Source: Ferruginibacter paludis
GTDB lineage: Bacteria; Bacteroidota; Bacteroidia; Chitinophagales; Chitinophagaceae
NCBI RefSeq assembly: GCF_030409685.1
Contig: NZ_JAUFQJ010000004.1
Span: forward strand, 620,001 to 684,000
Direction: 5' to 3'
DNA length: 64,000 nucleotides
The notes under the pieces are model-generated. The model was not told the origin of the DNA. It saw only the letters and a list, made by a program, of their open reading frames with translations, and ran no database searches. The position numbers were made by a program, and so were the translations under genes. Positions 45,469-55,175 of the stretch are shown here, in pieces. Every line of letters starts with the position of its first letter. The first letter of the stretch is position 1.

Positions 45469-46227
45469 TCATAATCCCGAATAATAATCATATCCCTTTT
45501 CATACCAGTAATCTTTCGGTCTGCTGTTACTGAAAAAGATTGTGCCGATCCTTTTTAAATGTTTGATACCGTACTTTACAGGAATAATCAGGCGCAGGGG
45601 GTAACCCTGGTTCATTGGCAAAGGTTTGCCGTTCATTTCGTAACAAAGTATAGTTTGCGGATGTAAAATACTTTTTGTATCGATGCCTACATAATACTTT
45701 TTATCCGGGGTATTAAGACCTACATACTGCATATCACTTTGGCCTGAAAGATTGTACTTCTTTACAAAATCACTGAATTTAACACCGCCCCAATGCGTTA
45801 CCTGGCTCCAGCCTTCAATACATTTAAAATCAAAGATGATATCCGTTTTAGGCATTGCCTTTATTTCGTCCAGCGTAATAAATAATGTGTCACCAGGGGA
45901 TTTTACCACCTGCAGTTTCCATGCGGCGGCATCAAAGTCATCACCCAAACCGTCATCGCCATTCACCCTTACTTTTGGTGCAGCGTAATAAATCGGGTAA
46001 GTTTTGCTGATGTTACCGGGGCTGTAAATAAAATTGCTGAACAACTTTTCATTACCATTCAGCACTGCACGCAAAGGCCGGGGTACGCTGTTATCTTCCG
46101 GCTGATGATTCAGCCAGCGCCAACCCGCAATCGTGGCAGCTATCAGTAAAAAGAAAACCGCGAAAGCACCAATGGTTCTGTTGCGCACATATTTGGCAGA
46201 AACTATTTTTTCACTTTTGTTTGTCAT
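45469..46227 (-). CDS. molybdopterin-dependent oxidoreductase (sulfite-oxidase fold)
   Basis: 252 residues from the ATG at 46227; an earlier in-frame start (46311) would add a Lys/Gln-rich stretch that overlaps the upstream cytochrome gene. One N-terminal membrane anchor (about 22-40); no twin-arginine motif. The molybdenum-binding cysteine lies in FKCIEGWSQ, followed by the sulfite-oxidase-fold pattern HWGGVKFSDF and VGIDTKSILHPQTILCYEMNG. Similar to the MsrP/YedY family that repairs methionine sulfoxide in the periplasm, but the exact substrate is open. The gene follows a cytochrome b gene. Confidence 0.8.
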   Translation of the reverse strand: MTNKSEKIVSAKYVRNRTIGAFAVFFLLIAATIAGWRWLNHQPEDNSVPRPLRAVLNGNEKLFSNFIYSPGNISKTYPIYYAAPKVRVNGDDGLGDDFDAAAWKLQVVKSPGDTLFITLDEIKAMPKTDIIFDFKCIEGWSQVTHWGGVKFSDFVKKYNLSGQSDMQYVGLNTPDKKYYVGIDTKSILHPQTILCYEMNGKPLPMNQGYPLRLIIPVKYGIKHLKRIGTIFFSNSRPKDYWYEKGYDYYSGL

Positions 46228-46246
46228 AACATTAAACGGTTTGTGT

Positions 46247-46963
46247 TTATACTGATGGCGGCTCTTCTGTTGATTTTTCTTCCGTTGCCTGCATCTTGGG
46301 TAAGTCACCAATCACATCAAAGCCTGTCACCATGGACCTGAAATTGTTCCAGCCTGCCAGCAATACCTGCACAATGTGCACCACAAAAAACAGCGTAAAT
46401 AAAATAGTGAGGGTAAAATGTTCTATGCGTGCCCACTCGTACCCACCCAGCATAGCGCAGAGCCTTTTAAATTGAACGGGTTTATAAATCGCCAGCCCGG
46501 TAATCAGTGAGCCCAGGCCCATAATAATAACTGAGGTATAGGCCACCCGTTGTGCGGCATTGTATTTTTTTTGTGACGGCAACCCTTTGCGGATATGTAA
46601 ATCATGAAGCACTACCTGCCAGCTTTCTTTCAGTGATTTTTTATTGGGGAAGATTAGCTTCCACTCGCCGGAAAAAAACAGGTAACAAACATACAGCAAA
46701 CCATTGATGGCAAAAAGCCACATAAATACAAAATGAAAACTCATCCCCTCGGCCAGCCGAAAAGGAATATTAAGCGCCTTGTTAAATGAGTCAGGAAAAA
46801 ATTTAAGTACAGTTGTGTTACCCCATCCGACACGATATACGTCGTTCGCCCAATAAATTAATAAGCCGCTCCAGATCATAACAGCCAGCACAGGAAAATT
46901 AATCCAGTGGAACCAGCGAATGGCCAGCGGATGCTTTTGTACAATTCTTTTCATCTTAAACAA
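46247..46963 (-). CDS. membrane cytochrome b (b561/thiosulfate-reductase type)
   Basis: 238 residues with four membrane helices (about 20-42, 70-92, 140-162, 190-212). Likely haem ligands are histidines in AIRWFHWINF, MSFHFVFMWL and IEHFTLTILF, FVVHIVQVLL. It would pass electrons from the quinone pool to the Mo enzyme encoded 19 bases downstream, in the way MsrQ serves MsrP, though this protein is b561-like and not clearly MsrQ. Confidence 0.8.
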   Translation of the reverse strand: MFKMKRIVQKHPLAIRWFHWINFPVLAVMIWSGLLIYWANDVYRVGWGNTTVLKFFPDSFNKALNIPFRLAEGMSFHFVFMWLFAINGLLYVCYLFFSGEWKLIFPNKKSLKESWQVVLHDLHIRKGLPSQKKYNAAQRVAYTSVIIMGLGSLITGLAIYKPVQFKRLCAMLGGYEWARIEHFTLTILFTLFFVVHIVQVLLAGWNNFRSMVTGFDVIGDLPKMQATEEKSTEEPPSV

Positions 46964-47153
46964 TGTAAGGTAATTCAGCGATTTTTTTATTTACCTTTCA
47001 CACGTTGAGACATTTTATTTTTATTGATAGCTCATAAACCCTGAAAGTTTATTCACCTCCGGAAACATTTTAGCGAGCATGGAGTTGAGACTTCGTGTAA
47101 TCTTACAGCTTTGTAAGCAATGTTGGAAAACCTCACCTTCAATATGGTCTGAG

Positions 47154-47633
47154 TTATTTTTTTGTAAAATTTAATGCAACAGAATTGATACAGTAACGCA
47201 AACCTGTGGGTTTGGGGCCATCGTTAAATACATGCCCTAAATGTGCACCACACCTGCTGCAGGTAACTTTTGTACGATCCATTCCGTAAGTATTATCCGA
47301 CTCATCCAAAATGCTGGCTTTGCTGACCGGCTGGTAAAAGCTGGGCCAGCCGGTACCGCTTTCAAACTTGGTATCACTGCTGAAAAGTTCCTGCCCGCAG
47401 CAGATACAACTATAAGTTCCTTTGTCATGATTGTCCCAGTATTTACCGGTAAAAGCCTGTTCTGTTCCCTCTTTGCGGGTAACGGCATAGGCAGTCGAAC
47501 TCAACTGCTTTTTCCACTCTTCATCTGTTTTTGTAACGGCAAATTTTTTACCTGCGGATGTATTGTTGGTTTTTGTCTGGGCATTGCAGGCGCTGAATAA
47601 AAATGCGATGGCAACAATAAATATGTTCTTCAT
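47154..47633 (-). CDS. msrB: peptide-methionine (R)-S-oxide reductase MsrB, lipoprotein
   Basis: 159 residues. Lipobox FSAC (C16), so it is exported and anchored in a membrane. The MsrB domain has the zinc site CICC/CSRC (C76, C79, C125, C128) and the catalytic cysteine C148 in RYCINSV. It reduces methionine-R-sulfoxide in oxidised proteins. The neighbouring Mo enzyme and cytochrome b fit a shared envelope repair role. Confidence 0.92.
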   Translation of the reverse strand: MKNIFIVAIAFLFSACNAQTKTNNTSAGKKFAVTKTDEEWKKQLSSTAYAVTRKEGTEQAFTGKYWDNHDKGTYSCICCGQELFSSDTKFESGTGWPSFYQPVSKASILDESDNTYGMDRTKVTCSRCGAHLGHVFNDGPKPTGLRYCINSVALNFTKK

Positions 47634-47761
47634 AATAAAATGGTTATAAATTTAATAAAAGATACGAAAGAAGCTGCTTTAGGGTTGACGGTAAAACAAA
47701 CGTTTAACATTTTTAACAAAATAAAGTTTCAAATGTTATCTTGATAACTAAATTTACAAGT

Positions 47762-47926
47762 ATGGGAGTGTGGAACCAGGTTGCGCAATATTTATACCTG
47801 AAGAAAAAAGATCCGGATGCGCCGAAAAATTTTGCAGTAAAGTTTATGCACGGTATTAACCGGATATCTATCCTGCTGTTTTTGCTGGCTATGATTATAT
47901 TGGCATTTAAATTATTGCGGCATTAG
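47762..47926 (+). CDS. small membrane protein, 54 aa (DUF6728-like)
   Basis: Start ATG at 47762; the TTG at 47741 would add 7 residues. One hydrophobic helix (about 33-52). MGVWNQVAQYLYLKKKDPDAPKN resembles a short family seen in Bacteroidota, possibly DUF6728, recalled and not checked. The 3' end overlaps the convergent lpxB gene by 15 bases. Function unknown. Confidence 0.6.
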   Translation: MGVWNQVAQYLYLKKKDPDAPKNFAVKFMHGINRISILLFLLAMIILAFKLLRH

Positions 47927-49048
47927 GTAAGTGTAAATACTTTTTGCCGCATTGGCGGAAGCATTACCACCCTTACTGAGTAAGGATTTTAGCGAGGTAT
48001 AGTCTTTCTGCAGCTGCTGTTTTTTCGCCATGTCTGATAAAATCTTTTTTAATTCTGTTGTTATATTCGTTACGGTAAGTTCGTCCTGGATCAGTTCCCT
48101 GACCACTTCTTTATTCATGATAAGATTTACCAGGCAGATGTATTTTATTTTGATCAGCCACTTTGCTATTTGAAAAGAAACGGCGCTGCCTTTATAGCAA
48201 ACTACTTCCGGTACTTCAAATAAGGCTGTTTCTAAAGTGGCGGTTCCACTGGTAACCAACGCTGCTTTTGCAACGCTAAGCAATTCATATGTTTTATTTA
48301 CTACTGATGACACATTTTTATAAGGGGCCAGCAAATCATGATAAAAGCCTTCTTCCAGGCCGGGCGCTTTAGCCACCACAAAATGATAATCGGGAAAGTC
48401 TGCCGCAACCTGCAGCATGATGGGTAGCTTTTTTAAAATCTCCTGCTTACGGCTGCCTGGTAAAAGCGCAATAATATTAACACCTTTATTTGGAAAGGAA
48501 GCGGCCTTATAAACACTGGCTTCGCCAGCATGTTGTACCTTAAACTCATCTATCACTTGTACAAGGGGATGGCCAACATACTCTACTTCATAATTCCATT
48601 TTTTATAAAATTCTTTTTCAAATGGCAATATGACAAGCATTTTATCTACCGATTTTTTTATGCCTTTAACCCTGCTCTCCTTCCATGCCCATACCTGCGG
48701 AGAAATATAATAGATAACGTGGATGCCCTGTTTTTTGGCCCATTCAGCAATGCGCAAATTAAATCCCGGATAGTCAATCAATATCAGCGCATCCGGCTTA
48801 AAGGCAAGAATATCTTTTTTACAAAAATCCAAATTCTTAAAAATGGTAGGCAGGTTTTTAATAACTTCTGCAAAGCCCATAAAAGCCAGGTCCCTGTAAT
48901 GCTTTACCAGCCTGGCTCCTGCGGCTTCCATCTTATTGCCACCCCAGCAGCGAATACTGGCTTTGCTATCCAGCAGCAGTAATTCTTTTATAAGATTACT
49001 GCCATGCAGATCGCCGCTTGCTTCGCCCGCTATAATGTAGTATTGCAT
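47912..49048 (-). CDS. lpxB: lipid-A-disaccharide synthase
   Basis: 378 residues from the ATG at 49048, which begins MQYYIIAGEASGDLHG, the canonical LpxB N-terminus; an earlier in-frame ATG (49069) is less likely. Contains LIDYPGFNLRIAEWAKK, YYISPQVWAWKESRVK and LLPGSRKQEI, all LpxB motifs. A peripheral GT-B glycosyltransferase (GT19) that forms the beta-1,6-linked disaccharide of lipid A from UDP-diacylglucosamine and lipid X. Single gene. Confidence 0.95.
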   Translation of the reverse strand: MQYYIIAGEASGDLHGSNLIKELLLLDSKASIRCWGGNKMEAAGARLVKHYRDLAFMGFAEVIKNLPTIFKNLDFCKKDILAFKPDALILIDYPGFNLRIAEWAKKQGIHVIYYISPQVWAWKESRVKGIKKSVDKMLVILPFEKEFYKKWNYEVEYVGHPLVQVIDEFKVQHAGEASVYKAASFPNKGVNIIALLPGSRKQEILKKLPIMLQVAADFPDYHFVVAKAPGLEEGFYHDLLAPYKNVSSVVNKTYELLSVAKAALVTSGTATLETALFEVPEVVCYKGSAVSFQIAKWLIKIKYICLVNLIMNKEVVRELIQDELTVTNITTELKKILSDMAKKQQLQKDYTSLKSLLSKGGNASANAAKSIYTYLMPQ

Positions 49049-49162
49049 AGTTGTGAAATTCTGTTGCAAATTAACCTATAGCATTTACAAAAAAACTGAT
49101 TCCTTAATTAAGCAACAATATTTTATACACGTTATTTTATGGAGATAAACCGTTTCTTCGAA

Positions 49163-49195
49163 ATAAAAAAACCCGGTCACAAATGTGATCCGGGT
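49163..49195 (-). terminator. intrinsic terminator of glnN
   Basis: Stem ACCCGG/CCGGGT plus TCAC/GTGA with a one-base bulge (49171-49195), followed on the minus strand by seven T. It lies 65 bases after the glutamine synthetase stop. Confidence 0.85.
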
Positions 49196-49259
49196 CATTT
49201 ACGATTGCTTGCCAGCTATTTTATAAATCTTACCCCTAAGGGATGAAGATTCAGGTTGT

Positions 49260-51452
49260 TTATCTTAAGAACAACATTTCCCTGTACTTAGGCAATGTCC
49301 AGTAAGCATCATCAACCAGCAATTCCAGTTTATCTACATGATAACGGATTTCGTCAAAATGCCTTCCTTTGATATCATCGCAGTAAGCAATGGCTTTATC
49401 CCTGGTATCTGTAATTTTATTGGCTTTTTTTCTTGCTTCTATCATATCTCTTACGCTAGTGCTCATCGCGTTAATATGATTGCTGATTTCTTCCAGGATA
49501 CTTAGCTGGTTGGAGTAAGAAGCAGGAGGTAAACCAGCAGCCTTTAAGCCGTTAATATTTTCAATCAATATATTCTGGTATTTTACCGACGATGGCAAAA
49601 TTACTGAAGTAGCCAACTCACCCATTGTTCTTGCTTCAATCTGTACTTTTTTAATGTACGCTTCCAGCATGATTTCGTGACGTGCTTCCAGTTCAGCATG
49701 CGTGTATATTTCGTTGCTTGCAAACAGGTTTTTCGATAAATCTGTAAGGTAGGCATCCAGCGCAAGCGGAGTAGTTTTTACATTTGGTAAACCTCTCCTT
49801 TCAGCTTCAGCAGCCCATTCGTCGCTGTAACCGTCGCCTTCAAACAATACAGTTTTACTTTCAACAATGTATTTTTGAATTACCTGCATGATGGCGATTT
49901 CTTTCTTATCCCCTTTTTCGATATGTGCATCAACGTCTTTTTTAAACTGCTTCAATGTTTCAGCAACAATTGAATTTAAAACAGTCATGGCGTTGGCACA
50001 GTTGGCCGCAGAACCTACCGCACGAAACTCAAACTTATTACCGGTAAAGGCAAAAGGAGAAGTACGGTTTCTGTCGGTGTTATCCAGCATCAGTTCGGGA
50101 ATCGTTTTATGAATATCCAGTTTCAGCATAGCCTCATCCTGTTCATCAAACTTACCACCAACACGGGTTTCAACCTGGTTCAATACTTCAGTTAAGTATT
50201 TACCAATGAATATAGAAATGATTGCTGGTGGTGCCTCGTTGGCGCCCAAACGATGGTCGTTACCTGCACTTGCAATTGATGCTCTTAATAATGCAGCATA
50301 GTCATGTACCGCTTTGATGGTGTTAACGAAGAACGTTAAAAACATCAGGTTGGTTTTTGGAGTTTTACCAGGTGCTAATAAGTTTACACCGGTATCAGTC
50401 GCAATGCTCCAGTTATTGTGTTTACCACTACCGTTGATACCGGCAAATGGCTTTTCATGCAACAATACAATCAGGCCATGACGTTTAGCTACCCTTGTCA
50501 TCACATCCATCAATAACGTGTTGTGATCAACCGCCAGGTTAGCTTCTTCAAAAATAGGCGCACACTCAAATTGTGAAGGGGCAACCTCATTGTGCCGTGT
50601 ACGTAATGGAATTCCTAATTTGTAAGACTCCTGTTCGTAATCTCTCATGAAGGCGTAAATCCTTTCAGGAATAGCACCGAAATAATGATCCTCCAGCTGC
50701 TGTCCTTTTGCAGGTGCATGGCCGAAAACAGTACGACCTGTCATTACAATGTCAGGGCGGGCATTTACCATGCCTGCGTCAATTACAAAATATTCCTGTT
50801 CCCATCCTAATGTAGCGGTTACCTTAGTTACGTTTTTATCAAAATACTGACAAACATCAACAGCAGCTTTATCCAAGGCTACCAAAGCTTTAATCAACGG
50901 GGTTTTAGCATCCAGTGATTCGCCTGTATAACTAACGAAAATTGTAGGAATGCACAATGTTTTACCATTGCCGATCTCCATAATGAATGGTGGTGAAGAT
51001 GGATCCCATGCAGTATAACCACGGGCTTCAAAAGTGGCCCTTAAACCGCCGGATGGAAAAGAAGAAGCATCGGGTTCCTGCTGAATTAATGCAGCACCTT
51101 CAAATTCTTCGATCGGTGTACCGTCTCCTTTTAATGTAAAGAAAGAGTCATGTTTTTCTGCGGAAAGATCTGTTAGCGGCTGAAACCAGTGTGTGTAATG
51201 TGTAACACCTTTGCTTTCTGCCCAGGCTCTTAAACCGTTCGCAATCTGGCTCCCCATATTACGATCAATTTTTTTACCGCTTTTTATAGAAGCCAGTAAA
51301 CTTTTGTATGCTTCATCGCTCAAAAACTGGCGGGCAGTTTTATGAGTAAATACATTTTCACCGAAAATCCCGGTAATTTTTGTAGATGCTTTTACAGTAA
51401 CATCCTGGCCCGTTGCCAAATTGTCAATTGCTTTAAAACGAAGTGATTGCAT
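49260..51452 (-). CDS. glnN: glutamine synthetase type III
   Basis: 730 residues, the length of GSIII and longer than GSI (about 470). Motifs include GTPIEEFEG, GWEQEYFVID, LPLRTRHNEVAPSQFE-type stretch (RTRHNEVAPSQFECAP), GINGSGKHNNWSI and NRTSPFAFTGNKFEFRAVGS. It makes glutamine from glutamate, ammonia and ATP in the cytoplasm, the main ammonium-assimilating enzyme of many Bacteroidota. A TATTTTGC element lies about 25 bases before the ATG and may be the promoter -7 region. Followed by a strong terminator. Confidence 0.95.
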   Translation of the reverse strand: MQSLRFKAIDNLATGQDVTVKASTKITGIFGENVFTHKTARQFLSDEAYKSLLASIKSGKKIDRNMGSQIANGLRAWAESKGVTHYTHWFQPLTDLSAEKHDSFFTLKGDGTPIEEFEGAALIQQEPDASSFPSGGLRATFEARGYTAWDPSSPPFIMEIGNGKTLCIPTIFVSYTGESLDAKTPLIKALVALDKAAVDVCQYFDKNVTKVTATLGWEQEYFVIDAGMVNARPDIVMTGRTVFGHAPAKGQQLEDHYFGAIPERIYAFMRDYEQESYKLGIPLRTRHNEVAPSQFECAPIFEEANLAVDHNTLLMDVMTRVAKRHGLIVLLHEKPFAGINGSGKHNNWSIATDTGVNLLAPGKTPKTNLMFLTFFVNTIKAVHDYAALLRASIASAGNDHRLGANEAPPAIISIFIGKYLTEVLNQVETRVGGKFDEQDEAMLKLDIHKTIPELMLDNTDRNRTSPFAFTGNKFEFRAVGSAANCANAMTVLNSIVAETLKQFKKDVDAHIEKGDKKEIAIMQVIQKYIVESKTVLFEGDGYSDEWAAEAERRGLPNVKTTPLALDAYLTDLSKNLFASNEIYTHAELEARHEIMLEAYIKKVQIEARTMGELATSVILPSSVKYQNILIENINGLKAAGLPPASYSNQLSILEEISNHINAMSTSVRDMIEARKKANKITDTRDKAIAYCDDIKGRHFDEIRYHVDKLELLVDDAYWTLPKYREMLFLR

Positions 51453-51563
51453 TATTTTTTAGATTTAGAACCTGCAAAATAGGCTTTAAATTCGAAATAC
51501 GTGAACCAAATCTCAGAAACTTTAGATTTTTTATCAAAAAAATGCAAAAAACAAAATATGCAA

Positions 51564-52826
51564 TTATTTAAATATTTGAAATGAACTTTTGATTTTAACC
51601 CAGTCTACGGCGCAGATAAGAGGGGTTAATATAAAAGGAAGGAAAGTGGACCGGTAGCGGACAATGGCGCCAATTACCGGGATGGTGTATCCAATAATAA
51701 GCAATACTGAAAACCCGAAAAAATATCCAAAAAAGATAAAAGGATCTTTATCAATTGTTTTATTTCTATAAAAAATAAATAACAGTACTAGTAACTGATA
51801 GCAAAAAAGCTCTATCGCCAAAGGAATTAACGAACCGGATAAATGAATGTCCGAAAAAGCTGGCCTCAGCAATACGTGATTCAATGCCTGCGGACTATTT
51901 AGGAGGAATCCCCTGAAGTTGGGCGGAAGTGAATCTACTTTAATATAAGTAGCCGCTGCGGGAAGATGATTAAAAGCCCATTGCTTATTGGTTACTTTTT
52001 CAGGCAAATTTAAAGCTGGTGCCAGCAAGCCTGCACTAAAAAAGAGGATGGCGCCTGCTATATAAATAATAATAAAGGTTTTCAGCGCAGGGTATTTTTT
52101 AACCACGCAAACAATCCAGGCAAAAGCGGCCGGTAAAAAAGCCAGCGAAACATAATTGCGCTGCAAAAACATCAGGATAAGGGCCAAAAAAATGTACAAT
52201 ACCCTCTTCAAAGTAAACCCTGATATATGTATCGCCTGGTAAATATTGAAAACAGCTATACCAATCGTAGCCAGTATGATACCATCCTTGTGAATAGTGC
52301 TGCTAAAAAATAATAGGGAGGGTAGTAAAAAACAGGTAACTACCAATAGATATTGTCTGCCGGGATAAACAGTGTTAAAAACGCGGTGCAATCCTATTGC
52401 ACCAAAAAAGATAGCAGCGTTATAAAAAATTACATTTACATAATAATAACCAAAGGTAAAAATATCGCAGATAGATAAAAATTTAATGATGAGGTTACTG
52501 GTCAAATCATTCCAGTAAGAATTTGTTGAGCTAAACATGCCAGCATACCCCGTACTGTAGCCCGATTGAAACATGTTGGTAAAATACTCGCCGGGATGTG
52601 TAAAAAGCAGGTGATATTCCAGCAGGCCCTCTTTATGAAATATAGCCGTATCAGCTTCGCTGCTAATACGCAACAGTATCCAGGCATGCACACAACCCGT
52701 TACTACTTTCAAAATAAATAAACTGATTATAATTTTTGCAGACAGCCCGGAATTAAGAATGAAACGGCTTTTGGTTAACAGCCATGAAAAAAGCAGCAGA
52801 TAAATCAAAAATAAAACATAGCTCAA
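51564..52826 (-). CDS. polytopic membrane protein, about 10 helices
   Basis: 420 residues, hydrophobic throughout, family not recognised. Alternating membrane helices with a longer soluble loop (about 250-310, NKQWAFNHLPAA). It resembles dolichyl-phosphate-mannose-transferase or O-antigen-polymerase-like proteins in overall plan, without a diagnostic motif. Divergent from purL, sharing a 101-base intergenic region. Confidence 0.6.
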   Translation of the reverse strand: MSYVLFLIYLLLFSWLLTKSRFILNSGLSAKIIISLFILKVVTGCVHAWILLRISSEADTAIFHKEGLLEYHLLFTHPGEYFTNMFQSGYSTGYAGMFSSTNSYWNDLTSNLIIKFLSICDIFTFGYYYVNVIFYNAAIFFGAIGLHRVFNTVYPGRQYLLVVTCFLLPSLLFFSSTIHKDGIILATIGIAVFNIYQAIHISGFTLKRVLYIFLALILMFLQRNYVSLAFLPAAFAWIVCVVKKYPALKTFIIIYIAGAILFFSAGLLAPALNLPEKVTNKQWAFNHLPAAATYIKVDSLPPNFRGFLLNSPQALNHVLLRPAFSDIHLSGSLIPLAIELFCYQLLVLLFIFYRNKTIDKDPFIFFGYFFGFSVLLIIGYTIPVIGAIVRYRSTFLPFILTPLICAVDWVKIKSSFQIFK

Positions 52827-52927
52827 CCGTTCATTTTTTTAATGTGGGAAGTTAGTTAAAATAATAAATATTCATTGTAAGCTGAAAAAGAAATACTGGT
52901 TGTACTTTCGCACTTTCTACAACAATT

Positions 52928-55165
52928 ATGGAAATAACAGTTTCAACCGCCAACGAACTTCGCCTTACGGCAGAAGAATTTGAACTGATCAAGCAAAAGA
53001 TCGGTCGCACTCCAAACTTTAATGAGCTGTGTTGCTTCAGCGCCATGTGGAGCGAGCATTGCAGTTATAAAAACTCCATCAAGTGGTTAAAAACACTGCC
53101 ACGTGACGGTGAAAAAATGCTGGTAAAAGCAGGTGAAGAAAATGCAGGCCTGATGGATATCGGCGACGGCTACGGCGTGGTATTTAAAATTGAAAGTCAT
53201 AATCACCCCAGTGCCATTGAACCCTTCCAGGGTGCAGCAACAGGTGTGGGCGGTATTCACCGCGATATTTTTACCATGGGTGCAAGGCCCATCGCTTCTT
53301 TAAATTCCTTGCGGTTCGGCAATTTGGCAGAAGCTAAAACGCAACATTTACTGGCTGGTGTTGTACATGGTATTGGTCATTACGGCAACTGCTTTGGCGT
53401 ACCAACAGTAGGTGGCGAAATATATTTTGAAGATTGTTATCATACCAACCCGCTGGTGAATGCCATGAGTGTGGGTATACTAAAAAATGGTACCACTATT
53501 TCTGCTACGGCAGAAGGAAAAGGCAATCCAGTTTTTTTTGTAGGAAGTGCCACTGGTAAAGATGGTATTGGCGGAGCATCTTTTGCATCTGCTAATATTA
53601 CGGCCGACAGTGCTGAAGATTTGCCGGCTGTTCAGGTAGGTGATCCTTTCCAGGAAAAGAAGTTACTGGAAGCATGTTTGGCAGTGATAAAAACCGGCGC
53701 TATTGTAGGCATGCAGGATATGGGTGCAGCAGGTATTATTTGCTCTACCGCTGAAATGAGTGCAAAAGGAAACTCCGGCATGCGGATAGATCTGGACAAA
53801 GTGCCGATGCGCCAGCAGAACATGAAAACCTGGGAACTGCTGTTGAGTGAAAGCCAGGAGCGTATGCTGATGGTGGTACAAAAAGGCAAGGAAGCAGCCG
53901 TGCTGGAAGTATTTGAAAAGTGGGATTTACCCTGCAGCGAAATAGGTGAAGTTACCGATGACGGTCTGCTGAAATTTTATATGAACGGTGTACTGGAAGC
54001 TGAACTACCAGCACAGGAACTGGTTTTGGGAGGCGGTGCACCACAATATGAAAGAGAATATAAAGAACCGGAATACCTGCAAAAAGTAAATGCTTTCGAT
54101 GCTGGCTCCATCGCTGTTCCTGCCGACTTGAAAGCCATTGCAGAACAACTGATTCAAATACCGAATATAGCCAGCAAGCGCTGGGTTTATACACAATATG
54201 ATAGTATGGTAGGCGCCGGTACGGCAAGTACCAATGCACCAAGTGACGCTGCGATTGTTGTGGCAAAACCAACCAACAAAGCATTAGCGCTTACAACAGA
54301 TTGCAACAGCCGTTACACATTCGCAGATCCTTACAAAGGAGCTATGATAGCCGTAGCAGAAGCCGCCCGCAATATCGTTTGCAGTGGTGGTGAACCGCTG
54401 GGTGTTACTAATTGCTTAAACTTTGGCAACCCCTATAACCCCGAAGTATACTACCAGTTTGTGAATGCTATCAAGGGCATGGGAGCTGCCTGTATAAAAT
54501 TCAATACGCCGGTAACCGGTGGCAACGTAAGTTTTTACAACCAGGCGCCGGAAGGCGCTGTGTACCCTACCCCTACAATTGGTATGGTGGGCGTGTTAGA
54601 CAGTGCTGATGATAAAATGACGATGAATTTTAAAACTGCTGGTGATGTTATTTATATGATCGGGATTAGCAGGAATGATATCAATTCTTCAGAATACCTG
54701 CATAAAATTCATGGAGTAGAATTTAGCCCGGCACCACATTTTGAACTGGACGAAGAATTCGCTTTACAACAAGGTATACAGCAACTTATCAAGGAAAAAT
54801 TGGTCTTGTCTGCACATGATGTCAGCGAAGGCGGCTTGTTTGTAACGCTTACTGAAAGCGGATTTCACAATGATCTGGGATATAGCATTGCCACAAAAGA
54901 AGGCATTCGTAAAGACGCTTATCTTTTTGGTGAAGCGCAAAGCCGCGTTGTAGTTTCTATTGCTGCAGACAAATCAGCTGCAGTTGAATCTTTATTGACA
55001 GGCGCAGCAATTGGTTTTGAAAAGATAGGAACAGTAACAGCCGGAGACATAATAGTTGACGGAGAAAATTGGGGCAGTATCGCCAGCTGGAAACATAAAT
55101 ATGATAACGCTATCGGTAGCTTGCTGGCGGGCCATGAAAGTGAACAGGCTTTAACTGCCTTATAA
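52928..55165 (+). CDS. purL: phosphoribosylformylglycinamidine synthase subunit PurL
   Basis: 745 residues, the size of the small PurL of the three-part (PurL-PurQ-PurS) enzyme. Starts with the family pattern ELRLTAEEFELIKQKIGR, and contains MWSEHCSYKNS, VVFKIESHNHPSAIEPFQGAATGVGG, MQDMGAAGI and GGNVSFYNQ. It converts FGAR to FGAM in purine synthesis. Ten bases upstream of proC. A TACTTTCG element (about 52892-52899) may be the promoter -7 box. Confidence 0.95.
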   Translation: MEITVSTANELRLTAEEFELIKQKIGRTPNFNELCCFSAMWSEHCSYKNSIKWLKTLPRDGEKMLVKAGEENAGLMDIGDGYGVVFKIESHNHPSAIEPFQGAATGVGGIHRDIFTMGARPIASLNSLRFGNLAEAKTQHLLAGVVHGIGHYGNCFGVPTVGGEIYFEDCYHTNPLVNAMSVGILKNGTTISATAEGKGNPVFFVGSATGKDGIGGASFASANITADSAEDLPAVQVGDPFQEKKLLEACLAVIKTGAIVGMQDMGAAGIICSTAEMSAKGNSGMRIDLDKVPMRQQNMKTWELLLSESQERMLMVVQKGKEAAVLEVFEKWDLPCSEIGEVTDDGLLKFYMNGVLEAELPAQELVLGGGAPQYEREYKEPEYLQKVNAFDAGSIAVPADLKAIAEQLIQIPNIASKRWVYTQYDSMVGAGTASTNAPSDAAIVVAKPTNKALALTTDCNSRYTFADPYKGAMIAVAEAARNIVCSGGEPLGVTNCLNFGNPYNPEVYYQFVNAIKGMGAACIKFNTPVTGGNVSFYNQAPEGAVYPTPTIGMVGVLDSADDKMTMNFKTAGDVIYMIGISRNDINSSEYLHKIHGVEFSPAPHFELDEEFALQQGIQQLIKEKLVLSAHDVSEGGLFVTLTESGFHNDLGYSIATKEGIRKDAYLFGEAQSRVVVSIAADKSAAVESLLTGAAIGFEKIGTVTAGDIIVDGENWGSIASWKHKYDNAIGSLLAGHESEQALTAL

Positions 55166-55175
55166 AATAAATCCC

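Noticed and set aside
46228..46311. Longer start for the Mo enzyme
   Set aside because: The extension is Lys/Gln-rich, overlaps the cytochrome gene and destroys the expected N-terminal anchor layout.
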